Positions 23,121 through 38,100 of a stretch of DNA of 64,000 bases are shown in pieces. The DNA is from Owenia fusiformis. Its lineage: Eukaryota > Annelida > Polychaeta > Sabellida > Oweniidae. The stretch lies in contig CAIIXF020000007.1 in the NCBI GenBank assembly GCA_903813345.2, positions 39,044,671 through 39,108,670 on the forward strand. The letters are read 5' to 3'. A model generated the notes under the pieces. The model saw only the letters and a list, made by a program, of their open reading frames with translations, was not told the origin of the DNA and did not search any database. How positions within the stretch are numbered: the first letter of the stretch is position 1; each line of letters starts with the position of its first letter. The position numbers and the translations under genes were made by a program.

Positions 23121-26100
23121 ACCTGCCTGCCTGCCTGCCTGCCTACCTACCTACCTGCCTACCTACCTAGCTACCTAGCTACCTAGCTGACTACCTAGCT
23201 GCATAGTTAGCTACCTTGCCACATACCTAGCTACCTACCTAGCTACCTACCCACCCACACACCCACCCACTCACCTTTGTTAATATTTACAGGTGACACA
23301 ACAATTAAACTAAACTTTACATTGGAATTGTTATCTAACAGAACAGACAGTCGTCTCAGAGAAGAACTAAATAAACAGGTTAGACACATTTCTTTTTATT
23401 CATATAGTAGTCGGTAAGAAAACGCATAAGATATTTGAAATTACTTATTTTTAATATTAGCATTAGTTGCGATGATATATTATGATAGATGTTAAAATAT
23501 GGATAGCTGTAAAGAAGGACATGGTTTTAAGAAATGTAACAATGTAATTTAACAATGTAAATGTAAGGAACATAAACGATTCCATCGAGTTGGCTTGTTA
23601 TACATTTATTATATCGGGTGTTCCAAAAGATGAGACACGTTTCGACAAGTATTTTCTCTGAAACTGATGGACCAAATTTACTGAAAATTCGTACAAAGTA
23701 GTCTTAGAGTATTATTAGCAAGTTGTAAAAATATGGAAAACGGCAAATAAATAGTCCGTGAGCACTAAGAAATTCAAGCATGTCAAAAGATCCCATACCA
23801 GAGCAACGCAATGAGAGCTTAATAGGGTTTTCATGGGAAGCCATTTGACAAATTATTTGTCCCATATTATGCGTGTATTTTTGAATTAAATACAAACAGG
23901 ATCTTAAGAGGTTCTGGACAAATCATTTGATTCTGGACTTGTCATATTTTTTTTTCAACGAAATCACATCCAAGGGTTGAATTTTTATTAGCTATTTAGA
24001 GAGTGAGTCCTGCCTAGTATTAATTTCAATAAAAAAGTTAAAATAGAACCCTATTTGAGAGTCAATCTAATACTTACATTACATTGATAAATTAAGGCAA
24101 ATCCTGAAATATTTTTAAAGTGCGTTTTTTAATGAAATATTATCCAGCAAGTATTTAAATGAAACGGTCTTATTTAAAGGGTGACGCATATCGTTTAGCA
24201 AATCGAACGCTCGTTTCTTGTGTTGCTCACCGTTTAGTATAAAAGGCCCGATCCCGGAATAATACTCAAGGGTTCACAGGTTCTAGGTCGTTGTGTCAAC
24301 ACCTCTAACTGTTATATAGCATAAGTATATTATAGATCGTCACACATTTATAAAAGGGTGATTTTTTATTTTGACAAATCAATTTCACATTTTTGGGTGA
24401 AGTTTCAGGATCTTCTATTTGTGTACAATAAGGAAAAATTGGCATCTAAATTTCCCCATAACGTAATAGCACACAGCTTGGCATATGAAATATCCTACAA
24501 ATGAAACAAAGCAAGACAAACCGGTTTCTAATACAAGGATTTATATTGGCTGTTGTACATGTATTCTTTGAACGCAATCACTCTTTGGATAACGTTTTCA
24601 AAATCATTATAAACGGATTACTTTATCTCAAAGACAATTTCAATAAACTGGATTTTACAGAACTCCCCTTATTTTTTTAAAATGGACTGATCCAGTTGAT
24701 TCGCCTGGAGCCGCCATATTGTTTTCATACGGGATGCTAATCGGAACCCTTTAAATACAAATCATAACATGATATTTTTCATGAAACATTTTTCAATGAA
24801 ATTCAATTGAAGGGTCAAGATAAAACGAGCTAATTTAGGTGAAAACCCTTACATGATGATGTGTTTTCATAACTTCTTTCATAAAATTCCATCAAGGGGT
24901 GAAGATAAAATGATCGAATTTAAGTGATTTAAGGATCACGAGAATATGTTTTCTTTGATATTTTCTATGAAATCCCATCCAATGGTCAAGGTAAAATTTT
25001 GATTTTGATTTTGATTTGGTCACGTGTTCGAAAGATCCATATAAGGCCCATAGAACCATATAGGAACGTCATTTTGAATGTCACGTGATAGATCCATATA
25101 AGGCTTTTAGAACCATTTATGGAAAGATGAGGGAAGCCCCTGACACCTGTTTCACGATTTTTATGCACTTCATTATTGTACCGAAGTTTGCCGATTCGAT
25201 TCGTCGTATTTCGGAATCCTGGTGACAATTTTATACTCCATTGGAGTATTTTTGACCTACTTCTTATGACGGAAATTCCCGAACCTTGTTCGGATTAATC
25301 CGGATTTTCTGACCTACCTTATCTACCGAGATTTCACGAGTTAACATTCGTCTCATTCCGGAATCCTGGTGACAATTTTATACTCCATTGGAGTATTTTT
25401 GATCTACTTTTTCTGGATTTTGCCCTACTTATTATATCTTGACAACAAGCAAATCAAAAAGTTCGACATGAACGGGTCTCGATCAACTAACCTAGACTAT
25501 GGAAGCCAGGTACGCTAACCATTAGACCAACGAGCCACCGATATGAAAGAACAAAAGTATTATATATTTATACCGAGCGTCAATTCAAAATGATCCTCAC
25601 TTTTGTCTCCACTTAAATACGACTCGTCAGTTGTATCCAGAATAGTAGAACGCCTATGGCGCTAGTGAATAACCAAGTCCCAGGTGAGTGGTTCGTATCC
25701 CTCCGTGATATACTATTTTTGTTTTATTAAATACGACAGAAAGGAGCAAGGTGTAGGTTGAAAACAAGACGTTAGTTTGTTTCAAAACAGTTTGGAAACA
25801 TTAATCTCTGGAACATTAATTTTTCAACACTGATACAAATTTCCCTGACATTTCCCTGACATGTCTACCGTTTCAAAATTCCCGGTCATCTTTGGCCCTT
25901 TTGACCTAATTTTAAAATTACCTGACATTTCCAGCACTTGGAAAATCAAGTCAATTTCCCTGACATTTCCAGGTGTGTATGAACCCTGGAAATATCCCAC
26001 TGGCTCGCCCTATGAATCGCTAGCACAGATTGGATTGATTAGTGTTTCAAAATGGTGGACGAAGTGTTTGATTAGATAATTTACATATTAAGCTTCTTAA

Positions 26101-29100
26101 AGGGGCAACAAGGCCTGTACATAGAAAATTCGAAATTTTTCACATTTTCTGAATTTTTAGGGCAACATTTGGCTTTAAAGTGCCCGATAAAGTATAAAAT
26201 GCGCATGCGTCCAGGTGTTGATAAACTATAAATAGCGAAAATCCAGGGTTTGTCACCACAAGGTAAGCCAGGACGTGTTGAGAGAACAGCTAGTGTTGAT
26301 ATTGAATTTATATGTAGCCAGATAAGTTTCCTTATTGAAATTACATATGGTTATTAGCAATACTTTGTAGGTGCTAAATAATAAAATATTTAGAGTATAT
26401 ATGAGAGAAATTGGTCATTTCGAACCTGTTGAAAAGTTTGTGGCTCTCGGCTACACCGGGGAATTTACTTCCATGAGTACACACATAAATGTGGGGTTCC
26501 CCAAGAGGTACGCGACAAGGTGACCTGGCATCAAATGTGCGACTAAATTCTTCTATCGAGAAGATAAAATAACGAATACGACAATAAGTTATTGCATGTG
26601 ACAATTCGGAGCCTTCATCTCACTGAAGTATTTTGAAGTGAAAATAAGATTTTTGTTTTGATAAATGGATTCAGATGAACGTAACTTTATTCTGACAACT
26701 AATCAAAACTAAACATTTTTAATTGTACGTAACAGACAATTTATTGTTTTACAATGTTTGGATTGGCTAAACGAATGAAACCAACAAATTATGACATGTA
26801 AAATGACAATTTTGAAATGTAAAATTTAAAAGTGACAAACACAACCTCCCTATCCACTCTTTGGGAGCCCTAGTAAATTAGTAATATGTACATGCAGCAG
26901 TGGTAGTGTGCAGCTTATTATCACACTACGCTTTGTATTCTAAAGCCTGTTGTTTGTAATAACACTGTTCACTCAACGTATGTTTTGTGTGTGGGCAGTC
27001 AACGATAATCATTGTTTTATCCCGGTTATATGACCTCGGCAATTATAACAAAACCGTACTAAACAAAAAAACGCAAATAAGAGAAACCTTTCACACACAT
27101 ATAAAAAATGAACTAGTCTAATCCGCCAGTATAAACTCTGTGCTATACGTAGCCGGGTCAGGCGCACACTTTAACATCTTTTTTTATACATTTTTTCTTA
27201 AAATGTATGGATAAACAATAAAATTTCAGCATTAAGCAGTGCAAATTCAGTTCGAAGCTTCTATAAAGGGAGTCCAACTTATAGATTTTGAAAATCCGAC
27301 TCGTTTAAAGAAGAATATCAGCAGCTTAAATCACGCCTTGTGATCATACAAAATGGATGGAGGGGGGGGGGGTAGGCGATTTCTGCAAGAAAACTCAACA
27401 AATTTGGAAGATTAATTTTTTTCAAGATAAAAGGAGCAGGTAAGATATGGCAAGCCATTTTCAAAGGGCTATATCTTTAATTCTAAGAATACTTTAAACA
27501 CAAAAACAAATGGTTCTGTTAGATCCATGTCTTGTCTTCAATAAATGACAGTAGGATAATAATTAAGTTGAATGGATTATCTCTTAAGCTGTTCCTAATC
27601 CAACCATCTTCACCAATTTTCCCTAATTCGGACGCAATTTTCACCAAAAATGCAGCATTTTATTTCAGCTTTTATGGCAAAATTACAATTTATTGTAAGG
27701 AATGATCTACCTCTAAAAAGGAAAACTTGATTACTTTGGGATTAGGATAATCCAAAAACAATAACTTTTTTAGGCCGAATTTTTTACCTAAAAGTAGCAA
27801 TTTTTTAATGAGATTAATGCATGAAAACATTGAGCTATGTCACATGATTGATTTCCAAAAAGAATAAAAATGATCTAAATGAGATAAGCATTATCTGATA
27901 ATCCATTTGTCATTTTTACCTCATAGGCCATGACCTTAGTGTGAAGTGTATGAAAAGATGTCACTTAGAGCGACATTTAGATGTACCCTATTTTATGCAA
28001 TCATGTTCATAGATAGAGTTATATATGTTCCATAGATGGCATGATATATTCTACATGGGTGAGTGCTAGATACTCTGTGTATTCATTGTTGCATAATTGC
28101 GTATTATAGAAATGAGCATGGATATGTCAACATGACTGGGTCGTGTAAAGTATGTACAGTAAAACATAAATATGTTTAACACCTAGTAAAACACATAAGA
28201 GGAAATACTTGTTTATATATTTGAATTGTATAGTGTAAATGAATATTTGAAATATTACACATTTGCGATGTTTCAACAAACATGATTCAATACCATCTTA
28301 TTTGAATTAACTCTTCCCATGTGTATCTTTCTTTATCATCAACCATATTGGGGGTTTCGAAAGTGCCTTATGTAAAGGAGTTTGCTGTAAATAATATTTC
28401 GAATAGTGTTATATGTAGTAGGTATTGATACAGGTACCACTGTATACAGAGTACATGCAAATAATAATTTTCTCCAATGGTTTGGCCAAACATTTGTTGC
28501 ATTTTTTGTTCATTTCAAATTTTATTGGATTGTTTTTGCTGATTGGAATTTTTATGGAATAAACAGTTTAATGCGTTGGGTTTTACCCTTTGACAATATG
28601 TATATGGCCTTGTGTAATTATGATATTGTCACGTACTCGATCACTCTATATTCTCAGTCAATACTTCGGGCTTTGTATGAAAAACCTTATACCTTGTACC
28701 CACGTGCCGGCGTACTTGGGGCATGATCCATTCTTTGAAGAGTTCAATTCTAACGTTTCAGATTATTCTGATCATATGAATTGTAGGTGCATTAATGCAC
28801 GTGTAGACCTATGTGTATGTCTTATAGATCCAACATTTTTCTAGTCATAAATAAGGCCAGAATTGCAAAATTGTTTACCTTTGCTATTTCGATAAAAATT
28901 GCCTAATTGAAATGCTCGTTCACTATAGAACCAATCTACACTAAAACGTGAATTTACGATTCCTGAGACTACAATTATCTTTAATCATGCTGTGATTAAA
29001 TAAAATGATACCCTGACATATTTAAAACTTATTTAGAATGGATTTTTCTCTATTGAAAAGTCCTTTGAATGGCGCTATTTTGATAATCAATGAAAAACAA

Positions 29101-32100
29101 AAAATTAACAATTCTAGCTTTATTTTATGACTCTGTATCTATCTATCTTTCACTAGACGAAGTTCACATCTATGGATACTAAGAATGTATTTATACCTCA
29201 GATAGCATTAAAATTGAATAATCTTTTAAAACTTTAAGAATTGAACCCTTCAAAAACTGCATCACCGCCCACGTACATGGGTATGAGGTACGAAGCCAAT
29301 ACTTCGTAAAGAAATCATGAAATAACAACATGTAGAACAAGGCATTGCCATTACAAAATGTCATCACCGTGTAGTTCAAGTCAAATCTTGAAAAGAAAAT
29401 GATTATATGAAGCAAGTTGAAAAATGCCTTTTTGAACTTTTTGAACTTGAGAGGTCAAATGTCAATTCAAAAGTCAGATTTGACTTCTGAGAACTTGTAG
29501 GTGATTTTGAAAATTCGGTCAATTCGAAGCAAGTTGAAAAATACCTTTTAGACCCTCTTCACTTTGAGAAGGTCATTGAAGGTCAATTGTAAAATTTAAA
29601 GTCAGATTTGAATTTTTGAAAAATTGGTCAATTTAAGACCGTTTTCACCTTAAAGAATATGAATGTACAGTAGTAAGAAAGAGGAGTGCATTCTTGTTGT
29701 ATTGTTTTTGAAGAATGGACACTGCAGCTATCTAAAACCAGTGTGGCACATAATATGATTGACAGTCTTTGGTTCAATATCTACACCTTGACTGTCACAT
29801 GCAGTGCACCGAAGCTGTTCTTATTAAACCATTTTCAATCACTCAATAGTTGAATTGTAAACACAAAATAAATACAATTTTCAATGTGCCTTGCCTGATA
29901 CATGCAGTGCATTGAAGCTGAACCAATCAAACTAACCCACTTCTCTACATATTTACCACATAGTTAATACAAAAGAATTTTTCTAAACTTGGATCATGGG
30001 TCAATTACCCTTCATAAGAATCAGTGTGGAGTTTAAGTTAGATAAACTATTCGAAATGGGTCATATGAGAACTAATAGCCTCACGCCAAGCCCCTCTGCT
30101 ATTATTTCTCATAAAACCCAGTACTCATAGTTTATCCGTAACTGAATGAACGATTAGAGGATTCAGTGACCTTCTATAAAATTACAAACTGAACATGTTG
30201 TTATACCTTAGATGACTACCTGGTTGTTATTCACTAAAGGGGGTCTCATTATAGGTTGGCACATAAAAATGCCTTTGGGTTCAATGACTGCCACTTGGTT
30301 CGGGGTTGTTGCTTTTAGGGGCTGTAATTAGAAATAGAGGTTTTGGTTTTAATAAGGGATCCCAAACTTATCTTTAGGCCATAGGTCTATGTAAAAGTAG
30401 TAAAGAGTAAACTTATGCCTTCCTTCCTACTATCGATGGAATTATGATTACGCTTAGGGGTGCTGTGATTCCAGAAATCAATAAATGCTGCATCTAATAT
30501 AACACCATTCTTGAGTCGATTTGACCTAGGATGAAGAAACTACATAGGTGACCACGGGCTTTGAAACCCCATTACAAGTAGTAATAGCGAATTCAACTAA
30601 CAACTGTCAGATCAACCTACTATTTTATGGCTCATTAAATATAAATAGTACCTGCCACTATTTCATTCATATTAAAATGAATTTGCCATCAAAAGTAGGT
30701 TAATCATCGCCTTTTACCCAACATATGACATCATAAATACTATCAAAGTGCAGTCTAATACCAAGTGAGCCAAAAATGTAGCCCAAACTAATTCCGCATC
30801 TGTTATTTCGCATAATAAAACCTTGTTTAATGTGCTTTCATTTTACTAAGTTTAATTGGCCCTGCCCCAATAGTCGGGATTTTATGGCTATAAAACGAAA
30901 CATGGTCCAAAATGCCAGCCTCATCTCATGACTACGGGCTATCTCTGAGATAATGTCAACCCCTACAACAAGTAGCAGAACAATTTCTGTGACCATGAAC
31001 TTACAACCTCAACCGACCAGTGCAGGTCTGCCTGAAGGGACGAGGCTGAAATTTGTAGAATGGCCATAGAATTGTGACCTTGAGGAATGGACCCATGAAA
31101 CATGGTAAAATGCAAAAAGATTTTACATGGTAAAATTAACTAAATATGATTTCAACTCATACTGGATGAATGAGTTAATAACATTTCTTTGGATGACATT
31201 TTTGCCTCACCCTGTAATTCATTTTATTTTCACACTTATTCATTTCAGCCTGCCCTAATATAACAAAGAATCTAGGTTGAATAGCCAAAACCAGGCACAT
31301 GTTATTACAAAGAACTATTCAGTATATAAATAGCTACGTGAATGACACAACTGTTTTATACACAAACAATACAAGGTTAAATACAGGATTATAATCCATA
31401 ATGCTGAGTAAGTCACTATCTGAGTGTTGTAACAAACAAATTATTTATGGCACTTAGCTGCCCTCTATTTTGTAATTGTATAATATTAGTATGAAGCACT
31501 TAAAAATATCAAAAAGTAGGTTTACAATTAACTTTTCCCCTTTACAGTTTAAATCATGTCTTAAAGGTCAATACAACTTTGCACTAAAAATTATTAAAAA
31601 GGCCTGCACTTTTGGTGAAAATTGCATCTGAATTAGGGAAATTTGGTGAGGATGGGTGGATTAGGGACAGCTTAAGAGATAATTCAATCAACTTGATTAT
31701 CATCCTTATGTCATTTATTGAAGATAAGACATGGATCTAACAGAACCATTTGATTTTGTGGTTAACTTATTCTTCGAACTAAAGATATAGCCCTTTGAAA
31801 ATGGCTTGCCATACCTTTCGTGCTCTTTTACAACTGAATTGCCAAATGAATAGGCGCAGTGCATGGCAAAATATGTAAGGTCTTCTAGTATTTTTTGAAC
31901 TGATACGCTTCTAAGATATGAGATCTATTATAAAAGGCGCATCATCATCATCATCATCATCAACATGCAAAAGTCAATGTTTTTGCTATAAATCAGGCAA
32001 CAATGGTCTACACGACCTGTAATAAATAGGTATGAGGGGCGTTATTAGAGAATTTTCGTAACTTATACGTATACTTATACTTATAAACCCAATAAACAAG

Positions 32101-35100
32101 GTGTTTCATAATTTCCTAATTCGTCGGGAAATATAACCTAGGACGGTAATAAAAAGGGCCAATGGCATACCATCCGTACCCCCTTGATGTAAAGCATGTT
32201 TAGTTGTGTCATATGTGTTTTCTAGAATCAAATAGGCTGATATAGCACACGGGTTTTACAGATTTATCTACTCTCAAATATATTTTTTGTAGATGATCGT
32301 TTTGAATCACCTTGTAGAAATAACGAAGGGAGAATTAGTTCAGCTAATGAAGGAGTCGAGCTATTTGATTGGATACTATGCCTATTCAGCCGATTAATTT
32401 TAATAAGCCATTCTGGTCAGTAGGTCCACACATATACTATGCGGAGATCCAACTCTGTAAGTTTATAATCTGCGTATAAAGCCCCTTTTATACGTAAAAA
32501 CTTAAAAATTGACCTTATAATTTCATGAGAACTTTGAAATGATCGACTCGTTCGTGTAGTGATTCACTTTAAAGGGTCTTGTTTATCGTACACTACAAGG
32601 ACCCGTCAACTAGAATTTAGTTTATCGTGTTCATAATTGACACTAGCAAAGGACATTGTATTCGCAGTCCCTAGTTGATGATGAAGCTTGACTATATCGG
32701 GAATGGTTATGCCCCACTTGGTACAGATTATGAAAATCAATTTGAATTGATTTTAGTTCGACAAGACCCTTTAAACTATAAGTATACGTATAAGTTTTTG
32801 AAACAACTTATAACGAAAATTCTCTATTATCACAACACTGACATTGCTCACTTTTTAAAGTTGTTTCAAAGCGTTATATGTAAATGGGCGTGTGGAAGGC
32901 CCGTGGGTGGCAATAAAATAACTCGAACTTCAAATTAAAATATATATAAAATAGTATATTTCAAACTTCAATGTTTAAAATACAATGCTCTGTAATGTAC
33001 AACATGAACTCTTACAGCAACTACTGACAAGCCAACACCCAATGCAAACTCAGCTACATGTGAGTGAGAAAGACCATATAGGGGAACAATAGATATATAA
33101 AACTGACACAGTTTGCATAGTTGAATAACTCAAGGTGAAAAGTGAACATGGTATTAAAAGAGTAAAACTGCAAACAACCTACTTAGGGACCTGTTATATT
33201 GAGATGAATAGGGATTGATTAATATGAACAGTAATAATATAAAATGTGAAAATGACCATGTTACATATACAAAAAATAACACCATTGTTACAAAATCACA
33301 AAAAGTGAAATATCTATTCTTGTATTGCATTTTCGTTCACTGGACATATTTTAATTGCATTGCTATTAGATACATTTTAAGGGTGATATGAAAATTGAAC
33401 GACGAAAACAGATGTACTTTAAGTTAAAGGGAACTTTCTACCATACCCGCCATGCTATCTGACCCGAACGAGCCACCTTGTGGTGAGATTGGTAACTACC
33501 TGCTCGCATCTGCGTTATTACGCAGAGACATAAACGTATACACAAGGAAACGATAGGAGATAACCTATTTTATCTCTGTATACATTTTAACTTTAATACA
33601 TCGTTGAATCGAATTTGTCCAAAGGTCTTGAAACGTAAAATACCTAAATATTTATCTTAGACCTTGGGATGACCTTGTACAAGAAACATTAATGTTGACC
33701 TCGGTTCATCTAATCATAATTCGCCAAGGGCCATAGTATCATCAAACGCCAAATACCTAGACATTGATCGTTTACTTGGATTTAAATAAGGAGTATGATT
33801 TTAAAATTGGCTAGGTCGTGGTTAAGCAACAATAGTATGTTCGAAATACTGCTGTGTAATGCCTGGATCACATTTGCTGCGAGTATTTTGTTCAAAATTG
33901 AATACATTTCTGAACACAATACTCAATCGGCCGGGCGCCGTAGTGAAAATCGGAGCAAATGTGACCAAGACATAAAACAATTGAATAATACTGTATCAGT
34001 TTCACATTTACAGCGGTCAAAAGCATTTACAAAAAACCGCCAGAGTTGGCAATCATATAAAATGAAACCAATCCCGCTGTGATTCATAGAAATAACTAAT
34101 TTACTGCATTGAGTTCAATGTTATAACCATGTCGATTTACATGAGTGTCCGATTCATTGTACCAAATTTAAACCTTGACTGTTTTCCAGAAAGCAATAAG
34201 CTGACATATATCATATTTTACATTTTAATACAACTGAAAAGATAATAAATGTTTTAATATAAAGTTGACGTAGTTATAAATGTTTTCAGCGTAAAATCAA
34301 AGCACAACCATATAATTAAAAACATTACGCTGGGATTCCAACTGGATACAACTGACGAGTTGTATTTAGGTGGCCTAAAGTGCTGCTTATTTTTTCGTGA
34401 AGCCACTCAGTAAAATTACGATTTCGCTCAACCCTGATGTTCAATCAACATCATTCGAGTATCTATATGTTCCTGACACGTTCGGGCATCCGGTTATGAC
34501 AACGTCTACCCAATGTTTGCACGAGAAATTGACGTAATTCATGACTGAAATCGGGAAGACAAAAATATGTGATATTCGTTCAGAATTGTTTATAGTGGAG
34601 AGGTTAAGCTAACGATGTTTTTCACAACGTAACCGTGAACGCAAAGTGCAAAAATTAACAAAGGAATGTATCGAGCGCTCATAGTTTTATGCGCGCTTAG
34701 TCTACTTCAGATACTCTTTCAGCTTCAGAGTTTCGGGTTTAGAACGGGAGATTTGAATATTTGACGTTGGGTCAACGGGAACCATTTTACTCGTGTCTAT
34801 TGAACACTATGCTGTCAATTTTGATTTCGATGTACAGTTGAATTGTTGCTGAACACGATGATGTATGTCATGCATGATTTAGCGCCAAAAATCTTACGAA
34901 ACGAGCTCGTTTAAAATATGTATTAGAAAACCAGCTATAAAACCGCATCAATGACATACTATAGAATCATTACACGCTATGGTGTAGTCTAAACAAACAC
35001 TGGATTTGAACGGCTATTTATATGAGAAGGCTACATGAATTTGTATATGGTCGAGTGATACGTACAGGTTCAGTTTCGATTATATATGCAAAGCTTAACC

Positions 35101-38100
35101 TCTCCACTAACTATTTACAAAAACGTTCCCGAGACACAATCCATTTAGGTAGGGTTTGTTTTAAAGTCGAAAAGCCCCAATAAGACAATACAAACCCAGA
35201 TTAAACCCAGAAGAATGCAGATTTCATGTAATGATTTACGTTCATGTAAACAAGGAAAGTACATATAATCCCCATATAAAACACTGGCCTACGTGACATG
35301 TAAACACAGGTTCAAATTGAAATATAGAAAATTTTCAACATAGCATTTGCTTCTGTGTTCTGTATGCCCCTCTACCTGCTAATAAGGCAATGTATCTTCA
35401 AATAAAACCTTAGCCAAGTAGATAAGGGTCTCTGGAACACTTTTGTAAATAGTTTTCACAAGCAATTTTATTCCCGGACGCCCAAACGTGTCAGGAACAC
35501 ATATATATTTGAATGATCTTGATTGGACATCAGGTTGCAGAGAAATCGTATTTTTACTGAGTGGATTATTGAATTTCATAAATCTAGAGGCCCTTCAGGA
35601 GTGGAAAACCTTAAATTATCAGATATTAATGTTTCCAAACTGTTTTGAAACAAACTAACGTCTTGTTTTCAACCTACACCTTGCTCCTTTCTGTCGTATT
35701 TAATAAAACAAAAATAGTATATCACGGAGGGATACGAACCACTCACCTGGGACTTGGTTATTCACTAGCGCCATAGGCGTTCTACTATTCTGGATACAAC
35801 TGACGAGTCGTATTTAAGTGGAGACAAAAGTGAGGATCATTTTGAATTGACGCTCGGTATAAATATATAATACTTTTGTTCTTTCATATCGGTAGCTCGT
35901 TGGTCTAATGGTTAGCGTACCTGGCTTCCATAGTCTAGGTTAGTTGATCGAGACCCGTTCATGTCGAACTTTTTGATTTGCTTGTTGTCAAGATATAATA
36001 AGTAGGGCAAAATCCAGAAAAAGTAGATCAAAAATACTCCAATGGAGTATAAAATTGTCACCAGGATTCCGGAATGAGACGAATGTTAACTCGTGAAATC
36101 TCGGTAGATAAGGTAGGTCAGAAAATCCGGATTAATCCGAACAAGGTTCGGGAATTTCCGTCATAAGAAGTAGGTCAAAAATACTCCAATGGAGTATAAA
36201 ATTGTCACCAGGATTCCGAAATACGACGAATCGAATCGGCAAACTTCGGTACAATAATGAAGTGCATAAAAATCGTGAAACAGGTGTCAGGGGCTTCCCT
36301 CATCTTTCCATAAATGGTTCTAAAAGCCTTATATGGATCTATCACGTGACATTCAAAATGACGTTCCTATATGGTTCTATGGGCCTTATATGGATCTTTC
36401 GAACACGTGACCAAATCAAAATCAAAATCAAAATTTTACCTTGACCATTGGATGGGATTTCATAGAAAATATCAAAGAAAACATATTCTCGTGATCCTTA
36501 AATCACTTAAATTCGATCATTTTATCTTCACCCCTTGATGGAATTTTATGAAAGAAGTTATGAAAACACATCATCATGTAAGGGTTTTCACCTAAATTAG
36601 CTCGTTTTATCTTGACCCTTCAATTGAATTTCAGTGAAAATTGTTTCATGAAAAATATCATGTTATGATTTGTATTTAAATAAGACCGTTTCATTTAAAT
36701 ACTTGCTGGATAATATTTCATAAAAAAATGCACTTTAAAAATATTTCAGGATTTGCCTTAATTTATCAATGTAATGTAAGTATTAGATTGACTCTCAAAT
36801 AGGGTTCTATTTTAACTTTTTTATTGAAATTAATACTAGGCAGGACTCACTCTCTAAATAGCTAATAAAAATTCAACCCTTGAATGTGATTTCGTTGAAA
36901 AAAAAAAGACAAGTCCAGAATCAAATGATTTGTCCAGAACCTCTTAAGATCCTGTTTACAGTAGGTCAAAATAACCAATATCAATGAAAAAATCACTTAT
37001 TAATCCATTTTCAGGCAAAAATACTTTTTCGTACTTATTTTAACAATATCAACTCCATGAAGTTTATTCCATTTGGAATAATGTTTTTAATGAATCTGAA
37101 TGCCATATATTTATCACGTAATTGTTTGTCCATTTATCTTTTCACTGGCATGTAGCGGCCCTGATATCGATAAATTCTACACGCAATATAACCCGATTTT
37201 AGATGCTTGGTTAAAACTTTACACGAAAAAGCCTCGATATCCGGGCATTTACTCTTACACTGAACTGAAAATAGCATCGTCTAAACGTGTATGTCTTGGC
37301 TTCCGGGTAAGTTTATCAACATTTATACTCAATTGAAAGAGCAGTCGTGCATATATCGTGTACCAGTTTGATTGTTTTATATGTGTGTGTATTTATAATA
37401 TGATAGTCTAGTAATACCGTGTCGTTAGAACAAGTGCTAGATATCGAACTGATGACCTGAAATTAGATTATTGGACTGATCGCGCATCTGATATTAGATG
37501 ATTAATTTGCATTGAATCTGATATTAACTTGCGACCCAATACTACAGTAAATACCATGATTTTACATTAGAATGATAACACGGCCTCATATTCTAATTCA
37601 TTATACGTCCATTGCAGGCCAAAAATGTTTCAATGGGGATATTGTAATGCACACGAGAATACATTCGATTCGTATATATTGACACCCCAGTTGTCCGAAA
37701 CCCAGTTGTCCGAAACCCAGTTGTCCGAAACCCAATTCCCCGAAACCCAGTTGTCCGAAACCCATTACTCCGAAAAATAAAGTCATAATTTACCAGAGAA
37801 AGGGGGGGGGGGGCGTAGCTTACTTAAGCTTACGTCAGTTTCATGCCATGTATTTGGCCAAATTAATGGCATGGACGCATTCTGATATTCATAGATCTCT
37901 CTCTCTCACTTTGAATTGCATCCATTGTATGGCGTTACCAGAATGGCAGGAACGGGAGATTTATTTTACATTGTGATTCTAAAAAAGGTTATTAAAACAC
38001 AATATATATTACGGAACACTTTATCTTATCTTCTTCAATCTCTTTTATATAGGCAAAATAAAATGAAACATTTTGAAACAGATAAAATAAGGTATAGAAC

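Larger units (their letters stand above)
23888..25808. repeat. Left arm of a 13-kb inverted repeat
   Basis: From AACAGGATCTTAAGAGG to GGAAACATTAAT this arm matches 35,622-36,960 in reverse complement, near-identical over about 1.34 kb once a 573-bp insertion (24,178-24,750) is removed. An 80-codon stretch (25,228-24,986, minus strand) translates identically in both arms, showing the arms are young or homogenised. The arms carry a tRNA-like segment. The whole lies in intron 5 of the mucin gene. Confidence 0.9.
27425..31830. repeat. Nested inverted repeat pair (27.43-27.70 and 31.59-31.83 kb)
   Basis: Sequence at 27,430-27,655 (ATGGCAAGCCATTTTCAAAG, GGTTCTGTTAGATCCATGTC, CTTAAGCTGTTCCTAATCCA) recurs in reverse complement at 31,600-31,820 with moderate divergence. 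The pair sits inside the larger 13-kb inverted repeat and has the layout of a 4.4-kb element with about 230-bp inner or terminal repeats. Between them I see no transposase. Confidence 0.7.

Noticed and set aside
25470-25548. Functional tRNA gene
   Set aside because: A- and B-box-like motifs are present, but the acceptor stem does not pair and the segment is part of a long repeat arm.
28406-28844. Two overlapping frames of 84-106 codons as exons
   Set aside because: Aromatic-rich, AT-driven composition and no paired splice sites; part of a diverged inverted duplicate.
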